DNA of 9,952 nucleotides from DASSWG01 sp041689995 (GTDB lineage: Bacteria > Bacteroidota > Bacteroidia > Flavobacteriales > Flavobacteriaceae), in the NCBI GenBank assembly GCA_041689995.1, contig JBDNFD010000142.1, positions 1 through 9,952 on the forward strand. Reading direction: 5' to 3'. The position numbers and the translations under genes were made by a program. The notes below the pieces were generated by a model. The model did not search any database. It saw only the letters and a list, made by a program, of their open reading frames with translations, and was not told the DNA's origin. Positions 1 to 5,225 of the stretch are shown here, piece after piece. Each line of letters starts with the position of its first letter. Position 1 is the stretch's first letter.

Positions 1-60
1 ACCTATCATTTGACTGAATATCGGCTGTCCGAAAAAAATAGTACTTTTACCCATAGTTGA
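1..60 (+). CDS. possible 3' end of a gene running in from the left
   Basis: Frame 1 is open from the window edge and ends at TGA 58-60, giving a 19-residue tail that starts TYHLTEY. The other two plus frames stop within the first 20 bases. A strong terminator follows about 35 bases later, which fits a plus-strand gene ending here. A Y-x-LTE string is seen near the C-terminus of HxlR-type regulators, but this piece is too short to assign to any family. It may also be noncoding. Confidence 0.22.
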   Translation, partial: TYHLTEYRLSEKNSTFTHS

Positions 61-93
61 ATTTTTGGTCAGAGATTAATTCTTCTATATACG

Positions 94-124
94 AAAAAAG
101 CCTCAATTATTGAGGCTTTTTTTA
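94..124 (+). terminator. intrinsic terminator
   Basis: A perfect 7-bp stem, GCCTCAA (100-106) with TTGAGGC (110-116), closes a 3-base loop and is followed by seven T (117-123). Six A upstream (94-99) could extend the stem, so it may work in both directions. It separates the left-hand gene from the toxin remnant, and leaves only about 80 bases before the toxin start, too little for a complete antitoxin gene. Confidence 0.82.
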
Positions 125-203
125 TCGGACACTAATAATTTGAAACAATGTTTTCTTTAGACAATTTCTCTTCGAAAGAAATAAATAAAATGCTGGTAGT
201 ATA

Positions 204-471
204 ATGTATTTTGGATTCACAAGCCAATTTAAAAAGGATATCCAAAAGCTTAAATCCAAAACTTTTGTCTAAAGTTATGGAATTGATTATTGCGATAGAA
301 AATTCTCCCGGTCACACTTTGCATGGAATTGGACAGCCAGAATCATTAAAAGGAAATCTTTCCGGATGTTACTCAAGAAGAATTACCCAAAAACATAGGC
401 TCATTTATAAATATTCACATACTGATAAAGTTGAATTGATATCTTGTTATGGTCATTATAGTGAGAGGTAG
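204..471 (+). pseudogene. Txe/YoeB-family toxin, frameshifted
   Basis: This is a ribosome-dependent mRNA endonuclease of the Txe/YoeB (RelE superfamily) type, split over two frames. From ATG 204 the product reads MYFGFTSQFKKDIQKLKS and stops at TAA 270-272. The rest of the family profile continues in the next frame from about 253 (NPKLLSKVMELI) to TAG 469-471. That second frame keeps every active-site residue known from E. coli YoeB: the Glu of GQPESLKG, the Arg of YSRRI, the Arg of HRLIY and the final GHY. The two frames join with a net one-base gain or two-base loss near 253-262; homologs usually have a few more residues there, which favours a loss. The second frame has no ATG at its head, only a TTG at 211, and starting there would lose the first beta strand. 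No antitoxin is recognisable on either side. The family assignment is secure. Whether the break is a mutation or a sequencing error is not. Confidence 0.78.
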
Positions 472-629
472 AGTCGATTACCACATCAATATTTTTTTTC
501 ATAAAACTATTCCTGAATATCCGGTTCCAATTCTTTTTTCCTGAAATCAACATAAAATTCCACAAAAATTGTTTCGCGTTGAAAATACAGAAAAAGACAA
601 AAGACAAATTTCCCATAATTGGGCAATGG

Positions 630-660
630 TTGTCCACCGATTATTGTAAATTTATATTTT
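630..660 (+). promoter_or_regulatory. weak candidate promoter for the dioxygenase gene
   Basis: TTG (630-632), a 20-base spacer and TATATTTT (653-660) resemble the Bacteroidota -33/-7 pair TTTG / TAnnTTTG. The last base of the -7 box differs, and the implied leader before ATG 676 is only about 10 bases. The surrounding DNA is so A/T-rich that a chance match is quite possible. Nothing else recognisable lies in the 204 bases between the toxin stop and this gene. Confidence 0.22.
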
Positions 661-675
661 AAAAAATCAAACATT

Positions 676-1209
676 ATGGCTATTCAAAAACCCTTCAATT
701 TAAACAAATGGATCGAGGAAAACCGCGACAGCTTGAAACCGCCGGTTGGGAACAAAAACCTATATAAAGATGCCGGTGATTATATTGTGATGATCGTGGG
801 TGGGCCGAACGCCCGAAAGGACTATCACTACAATGGAACTGAAGAATTGTTTTATCAATTGGAAGGAAACATAACGGTACACGTGCAAGATAATGGCGAA
901 AAAAAAACCATGGAACTCGGTCCGGGTGATATGTATTTGAACCCTGCAAAAATTCCGCATTCTCCGGTTCGAGGTGAAGGTTCCATCGGATTGGTGGTTG
1001 AGCTAAAACGCAAAAACTTGGACATGAAAGATGGCCTATTGTGGTTTTGCGACAATTGCAATCATAAATTGCATGAAGTTTATTTCGACCTGGATGATAT
1101 TGAAAAAGATTTCCTGAAACACTTCAAACATTTTTACGGCAGCAAAGAATTGCGAACTTGCGATAAATGCGGAACAGAAATGCCGGTTGATGAACGATTT
1201 ATTGGCTGA
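676..1209 (+). CDS. nbaC: 3-hydroxyanthranilate 3,4-dioxygenase
   Basis: This cytoplasmic non-haem Fe(II) cupin enzyme opens the ring of 3-hydroxyanthranilate with O2 to give 2-amino-3-carboxymuconate semialdehyde, a step of tryptophan/kynurenine breakdown and of quinolinate/NAD synthesis. The product is 177 aa, the normal bacterial length. The iron ligands His51, Glu57 and His95 fall at exactly the positions known for the Cupriavidus metallidurans enzyme, as do substrate-binding Arg47 and Arg99; Glu109 matches its Glu110. The C-terminal rubredoxin-like second metal site of the bacterial enzymes is also present: Cys125, Cys128, Cys162 and Cys165. ATG 676 (MAIQKPFNLN) is chosen because the family begins there and an A-rich leader precedes it; an upstream in-frame extension to 619 matches nothing known. 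No other kynurenine-pathway gene is visible in the window, so the fate of the product cannot be read from context. Identification is very secure. Confidence 0.95.
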   Translation: MAIQKPFNLNKWIEENRDSLKPPVGNKNLYKDAGDYIVMIVGGPNARKDYHYNGTEELFYQLEGNITVHVQDNGEKKTMELGPGDMYLNPAKIPHSPVRGEGSIGLVVELKRKNLDMKDGLLWFCDNCNHKLHEVYFDLDDIEKDFLKHFKHFYGSKELRTCDKCGTEMPVDERFIG

Positions 1210-1337
1210 AAAAACGAAAAACCAATCGAGATGGAAGAAGATATTCGTTGGAAATATTCCCATTTTCGACAAACTAAATTCTCCCGGGTTAGAAAAACCT
1301 ATTCTTCGTGTGGGAAAAATTTTTTATAAAAACAGCC

Positions 1338-2174
1338 ATGGAAAATAAAACATCAATCAAGTTATTCGAGCAAAAACAAGTGCGCAGCATTTGGAACGAT
1401 GAAGAAGAAAAATGGTATTTTTCCATTATTGATGTGATTCAAATATTGACTAAAAGCGAAAGGCCCAGAAAATATTGGAGTGACCTGAAAAGCAAGTTGA
1501 AAAAGGAAGGAAGTGAACTGTCCGAAAAAATCGGACAGTTCAAACTAAAGTCCGAAGATGGCAAAATGCGAATTACAGATATTGCTGATACCGAACAATT
1601 ATTCCGTCTAATTCAATCCATTCCCTCGCCCAAAGCAGAACCTTTCAAATTATGGATTGCAAAAGTGGCACGTGAACGAATTGATGAAATCGAGGACCCT
1701 GAAATTGGTATTGATAGGTTAATGGAAACCTATTTGAAAAAAGGATATAGCAAAGCTTGGATCAATCAACGATTGAAAAGTATTGAAGTTAGAAAAGAAT
1801 TAACCGATGAATGGGAAGAAAGAGGCGTAAAGAAAGGAATGGAATATGCCATTCTCACCGATGAAATAACCAAGGCTTGGAGTGGCTTTTCGGTAAAAAG
1901 TTATAAAAAATTTAAAAATTTAAAGAAAGAAAATTTACGGGACAATATGACGAATTTGGAATTGGTGCTCAATATGCTTGCCGAAGCCACCACCAGCGAA
2001 ATAAGTAAGGAAAAAAAGCCTAAAAACCTTTCACAAAACAGAACCATTGCTAAACAAGGTGGCACCATTGCTGGAAATACCAGAAAAGAAATAGAAGAAA
2101 AAACGGGTAAAAAAGTGATTAGCCCAAAATCTGCTCAAAAATTTTTGGACACCAAGAAGGAAGAAAAATCCTAA
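1338..2174 (+). CDS. BRO-N / DinD-like protein
   Basis: The product is 278 aa. The N-terminal half (about 6-115) is a BRO-N (Bro family, phage antirepressor-type) domain, with IWNDEEEKWYFSIIDVI at 18-34 and the RITDIADTEQLFRLIQSI stretch at 78-95. The second half (about 120-270) resembles E. coli DinD and its relatives, ending in the conserved GGTIAGNTRKEIEEKTGKKV block (241-260). BRO-N domains bind DNA in phage and baculovirus proteins, and E. coli DinD is an SOS-induced protein reported to act on RecA filaments; the role of this bacterial stand-alone form is unknown. ATG 1338 fits the family start, and a GTG at 1308 would only add ten unconvincing residues. It lies 128 bases after the dioxygenase and 81 before the aldehyde dehydrogenase, all co-directional, but it has no metabolic link to either. 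No phage genes adjoin it. A perfect inverted repeat lies inside the gene at 1515-1541. Confidence 0.85.
   Translation: MENKTSIKLFEQKQVRSIWNDEEEKWYFSIIDVIQILTKSERPRKYWSDLKSKLKKEGSELSEKIGQFKLKSEDGKMRITDIADTEQLFRLIQSIPSPKAEPFKLWIAKVARERIDEIEDPEIGIDRLMETYLKKGYSKAWINQRLKSIEVRKELTDEWEERGVKKGMEYAILTDEITKAWSGFSVKSYKKFKNLKKENLRDNMTNLELVLNMLAEATTSEISKEKKPKNLSQNRTIAKQGGTIAGNTRKEIEEKTGKKVISPKSAQKFLDTKKEEKS
1515..1541. repeat. perfect 11-bp inverted repeat inside the BRO-N gene
   Basis: GAACTGTCCGA (1515-1525) and TCGGACAGTTC (1531-1541) are exact reverse complements separated by five A. In RNA this would be a strong hairpin with a 5-base loop. The arms encode residues 60-68 (ELSEKIGQF) of a conserved stretch, so part of the symmetry may come from codon choice. 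No T-run follows, so it is not an intrinsic terminator. Confidence 0.7.
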
Positions 2175-2184
2175 AGCATATCCT

Positions 2185-2214
2185 ATGCAAAGAGTTTAAA
2201 ATTTGCTATTTTCG
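2185..2214 (+). promoter_or_regulatory. candidate promoter of the aldehyde dehydrogenase gene
   Basis: ATG (2185-2187), a 19-base spacer and TATTTTCG (2207-2214) form a Bacteroidota-like -33/-7 pair with one mismatch in each box (consensus TTG and TAnnTTTG). The implied start near 2221 gives a leader of about 35 bases rich in AATAA units before ATG 2256. This would allow the gene to be expressed independently of the BRO-N gene upstream. Confidence 0.38.
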
Positions 2215-2255
2215 CACTCAAATTGAGTATTTAGCGAATAAATAAATAAAAAACA

Positions 2256-3809
2256 ATGAGCAATATCGCAAAAGATTTCGGAATTGACAAAGCCCTAAAG
2301 GAATTGGGGCTTCAAGAAATAAATAATGGAACTTCCACTGGAACCGATTTTTTCGGGAATGGGGAAATCATCGAATCATATTCACCAGTAGATGGTGCTT
2401 TGATCGGAAAAGTGAAAAGCACCACCAAAGAAGATTATGAGAAAGTAATAACCACTGCGACCAAAGGTTTCAAAGAATGGCGAAAATTGCCTTCGCCACA
2501 ACGGGGCGAAGTAGTGCGCCAATTCAACGACGAACTAAGACGTTTGAAAGAACCGCTCGGGAAATTGGTTTCCTATGAAATGGGGAAATCCTATCAAGAA
2601 GGTTTGGGCGAAGTGCAGGAAATGATCGATATCTGCGACTTTGCCGTCGGACTTTCGCGCCAGTTGCACGGATTGACCATGCACAGCGAACGTCCTGGGC
2701 ACAGAATGTACGAACAATATCACCCGTTGGGTGTTGTCGGGATTATTTCCGCATTCAACTTCCCGGTCGCAGTTTGGGCCTGGAACACTGCCTTGGCTTG
2801 GGTTTGCGGCGATGCTTGTATCTGGAAAGGTTCCGAAAAAACACCGATGACCTCCGTGGCTTGCCAAAATATTGCCGCTCGGATTTTTGAAAAAAATAAC
2901 GTTCCAGCGGGAATTTCCTGCCTGATCACCGGTGATTACAAAATCGGGGAATTGATGACCAACGACAAGCGCGTTCCTTTGGTTTCCGCAACCGGTTCCA
3001 TCCGAATGGGAAAAATCGTGGCACAAGCAGTTGCGGCCCGTTTGGGACAATCATTATTGGAACTCGGTGGGAACAATGCCATTATCGTCACTCCAAATGC
3101 GGATATAAAAATGACCGTAATTGGTGCAGTTTTTGGTGCGGTGGGAACTGCCGGACAACGTTGTACCTCCACGCGACGTTTGATCGTTCACGAAGATATT
3201 TACGACAAAGTGAAAAATGCCGTCGTCGATGCTTACAAACAATTGCGCATCGGAAATCCGTTAGATGAAAAGAACCACGTTGGCCCATTGATCGATAAAG
3301 ATGCTGTGAAAAATTATCAAAATGCCTTGGAGAAAGTTGTGGAAGAAGGCGGAAATATTTTAGTGGAAGGGGGCGTTTTGGAAGGCGAAGGTTACGAAAG
3401 CGGATGCTACGTAAAACCTGCCATAGCCGAAGCCAAAAACGAATATGAAATCGTGCAACATGAAACTTTTGCCCCTGTTTTATATTTGTTGAAATATTCC
3501 GGCGATGTTTCCAATGCTTTGGAAATGCAAAACGGCGTGGTGCAAGGATTATCATCAGCAATTATGACCAGCGATTTGCGCGAAGCAGAACGTTTCCTTT
3601 CTGTTGAAGGTTCCGATTGCGGGATTGCCAATGTGAACATCGGGACTTCCGGTGCTGAAATAGGCGGTGCTTTTGGAGGTGAAAAAGAAACCGGTGGCGG
3701 TCGCGAAAGTGGTTCCGATGCATGGAAAATTTATATGAGAAGACAAACCAACACCATCAACTACACGACTGAACTTCCCCTAGCGCAAGGGATTAAATTT
3801 GATTTGTAA
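2256..3809 (+). CDS. amaB: ALDH7-family aldehyde dehydrogenase (2-aminoadipate semialdehyde / piperidine-6-carboxylate dehydrogenase)
   Basis: This is a cytoplasmic NAD-dependent aldehyde dehydrogenase of the antiquitin (ALDH7A1, bacterial AmaB/Pcd) group, whose known reaction is oxidation of L-2-aminoadipate 6-semialdehyde to 2-aminoadipate in lysine breakdown. The 517-aa length is normal. Seen in the sequence: catalytic Asn168 in AFNFPVAVW; Lys191 of the cofactor site; general base Glu269 in LELGG; nucleophile Cys303 in GQRCTSTRR, preceded by Arg302, which in ALDH7A1 holds the substrate carboxylate; and Glu403 in HETFAP. The family signature GGAFGGEKETGGGRESGSDA begins at 470, and the C-terminal LPLAQGIKF ending is also typical. 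GEVQEMIDICDFAVGLSR (118-135) matches the ALDH7 substrate-recognition region. It follows a kynurenine-pathway gene, but these markers argue against aminomuconate semialdehyde dehydrogenase, which is a different ALDH family. A terminator follows 42 bases after the stop. The family is certain; the physiological substrate is inferred. Confidence 0.93.
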   Translation: MSNIAKDFGIDKALKELGLQEINNGTSTGTDFFGNGEIIESYSPVDGALIGKVKSTTKEDYEKVITTATKGFKEWRKLPSPQRGEVVRQFNDELRRLKEPLGKLVSYEMGKSYQEGLGEVQEMIDICDFAVGLSRQLHGLTMHSERPGHRMYEQYHPLGVVGIISAFNFPVAVWAWNTALAWVCGDACIWKGSEKTPMTSVACQNIAARIFEKNNVPAGISCLITGDYKIGELMTNDKRVPLVSATGSIRMGKIVAQAVAARLGQSLLELGGNNAIIVTPNADIKMTVIGAVFGAVGTAGQRCTSTRRLIVHEDIYDKVKNAVVDAYKQLRIGNPLDEKNHVGPLIDKDAVKNYQNALEKVVEEGGNILVEGGVLEGEGYESGCYVKPAIAEAKNEYEIVQHETFAPVLYLLKYSGDVSNALEMQNGVVQGLSSAIMTSDLREAERFLSVEGSDCGIANVNIGTSGAEIGGAFGGEKETGGGRESGSDAWKIYMRRQTNTINYTTELPLAQGIKFDL

Positions 3810-3851
3810 TAGGTGTAAGATTTGAGTATTTAGTATTGAGATATGGGAAAC

Positions 3852-3883
3852 CCCGCAGGTTTATAAATCTTGCGGGATTTTTT
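3852..3883 (+). terminator. intrinsic terminator after the aldehyde dehydrogenase
   Basis: CCCGCA (3852-3857) pairs with TGCGGG (3871-3876); an inner A/T stem, GTTTA with TAAAT/C, can extend it with one bulge. Six T (3878-3883) follow. It sits between the plus-strand dehydrogenase and the converging minus-strand Fic gene. The minus-strand side has only three T next to the stem, so termination is mainly for the plus strand. Confidence 0.8.
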
Positions 3884-3953
3884 GTGCTGAACCGTTATAG
3901 ATTTTTTGAACACAGCCAAACCGGCACAGTTTGAACAGAATCATATTTCATTT

Positions 3954-4992
3954 TTAGTTTAAAGCTTTTAAAACAAAACCATTCACATAATAGTTCGCCC
4001 TACCTATTTTGTAATTGCTGAAGCGGCCATCTTCTACCAACTGGTTTAAATAATTGGTGGCGGTAATCCGGGAAACATTCAACTCATTTTGTAAAAATTC
4101 TATTTTAGTATAAGGCTGCTTAAATAAATGGTTGAGCAGATCCTGACTATAAAATTTATAGTTATTACGCAAGACGTTTTTATATTGAGCCATTGCCTCT
4201 TTTATGTTTTTTACTTTTTGCAAGGTATCTTTTGCAGTAACTGTAATGGCAGTGAGCACATAAATAAGATATTCTTCCCAGGCTCCATCATCGCGCACTT
4301 TCTGAAATAATCGGTAATAATCGTTCTTATGTTGGATAATATATTTACTTAAATGGAGAATAGGGGTATCTAACAAATTATATTGAATTAAGTACAGGAT
4401 ATTCAAAATCCTCCCGGTCCGTCCATTGCCATCATAAAAGGGATGGATGCTTTCAAACTGAAAATGGAAAACCGTCATTTTTATTAAATGGTCAAGCGGT
4501 AAAAGTTCAAGATCGTTTATAAAAGCCTCTAAGTTTTGCATTAATTGGTTTATTACATCCTTGCTTTGAGGAGGTATATATACTACTTCATCTGTATTTT
4601 GATTTTTTAGCGTAGTTCCGGAAACCTTTCTAAAGCCGGCATTATTGTTTTCTAATATCCCCTGAATTTCCTTAATATGATTGAGTGATAGGAATTTATG
4701 TTGTTGCACAAGCGAATAGCCCTTTTTCATGGCGGCTATATAATTCTGGACTTCTTTGGCTTGATGGGAGGTTATTTTTTCAATCCCAATACTTGCTCTA
4801 TAAATTTCATCATGGGTTCACAATATTCTCCACAGCAGAACTATCCTTTATTTATCAATATATCTTGGCGAGGAATGGATTGGCAACACCTTTCAACTCG
4901 GCCAAAGCGCAATGTGCTTCAGGTAAGAGCTTTAGCACCTTTAGGGTTTCCAATTCTTGTGGATAGGGAAGTTTTTGCGGTTTCCAGTTCAT
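3954..4992 (-). pseudogene. Fic-family protein (Fido domain plus winged helix), N-terminally broken
   Basis: Fic enzymes transfer AMP or related groups from nucleotides onto protein hydroxyls. The gene once started at ATG 4992-4990 (MNWKPQKLPYPQELETLKVL), the usual start of a Bacteroidota Fic of about 370 aa. Three lesions interrupt it. A one-base loss near 4878 falls after GVAN. About 20 bases are missing near 4850, removing the TLxLQEA part expected between ILIN and KDSSAVENIV. A two-base loss near 4818 falls before THDEIYRASIG. The longest intact frame, 4730-3954 (258 aa), keeps the flap DEVVYIPP (47-54), the complete active-site motif HPFYDGNGRTGR (96-107, catalytic His96) and a C-terminal winged helix-turn-helix (about 194-258). 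It lacks the SSAVEN helix, the (S/T)xxxE(G/N) inhibitory motif of class II Fic proteins, which survives only out of frame at 4848-4819. Whether the 258-aa frame is translated from its internal ATG is unknown. I count it as a pseudogene. Confidence 0.88.
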
Positions 4993-5017
4993 TTTCGGGA
5001 TTTACTTTCTAAGCTCC

Positions 5018-5050
5018 ATGTGTAAAGATAATTCTATTTTCTTTACACAT
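5018..5050. promoter_or_regulatory. 10-bp perfect dyad, candidate operator before the Fic gene
   Basis: ATGTGTAAAG (5018-5027) and CTTTACACAT (5041-5050) are exact inverted repeats with a 13-base spacer, so arm centres lie 23 bp apart, about two helical turns. On the minus strand the left arm overlaps TATCTTTA (5030-5023), a one-mismatch -7 box about 30 bases before the Fic start at 4992. A site for a dimeric repressor is therefore plausible, and the Fic protein's own winged helix is one candidate. No T-run follows on either side, so a terminator is unlikely. A second palindrome, ATACATGTAT, lies at 5056-5065. Confidence 0.5.
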
Positions 5051-5170
5051 AACACATACATGTATTAATTTTTTATGAATTTACGTTTTTTAAAGATTTC
5101 AGACTACTTCAACATTTTCCATTCCAAATTACACTTCGACCGTGATATTTTACAGCTCGGTTTAATTTTT

Positions 5171-5201
5171 TTTGAAAGGATTGCCTAATATTTCATCTTT
5201 G
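5171..5201 (+). promoter_or_regulatory. promoter of the TonB-dependent receptor gene
   Basis: TTTG (5171-5174), a 19-base spacer and CATCTTTG (5194-5201) match the Bacteroidota -33/-7 consensus with one mismatch (C for T at the first base of the -7 box). The implied start near 5208 leaves a leader of about 18 bases before ATG 5226. This makes a longer translation from TTG 5172 very unlikely, since that codon would lie inside the promoter. Confidence 0.6.
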
Positions 5202-5225
5202 AACTGTAAATCAACATCGAAAAAA

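Noticed and set aside
25..38. CTGTCCGAAAAAA occurs here and again at 1518-1530
   Set aside because: Only 13 bases, partly a run of A, and the second copy is inside a conserved coding stretch. No evidence for a mobile repeat.
1231..1330. Short frame beginning MEEDIRWKYSHF, reminiscent of the start of HI0074-type nucleotidyltransferase partners
   Set aside because: The likeness covers only the first eight residues and then ends. Not enough to call a gene remnant.
1190..1348. 52-aa plus-strand ORF from ATG 1190 overlapping the end of the dioxygenase gene and the start of the BRO-N gene
   Set aside because: It overlaps real genes at both ends, has no recognisable domain and no promoter or leader. 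An open frame of this length occurs by chance.
2535..3561. Long minus-strand open frames (171 and 157 aa) opposite the aldehyde dehydrogenase gene
   Set aside because: Antisense shadows of a strongly conserved gene with higher G+C; compositions are implausible for proteins and no family is recognisable.
4685..5012. Plus-strand frames of 93 and 104 aa opposite the Fic N-terminal region
   Set aside because: They are antisense to the decayed Fic sequence, whose homology is clear on the minus strand.
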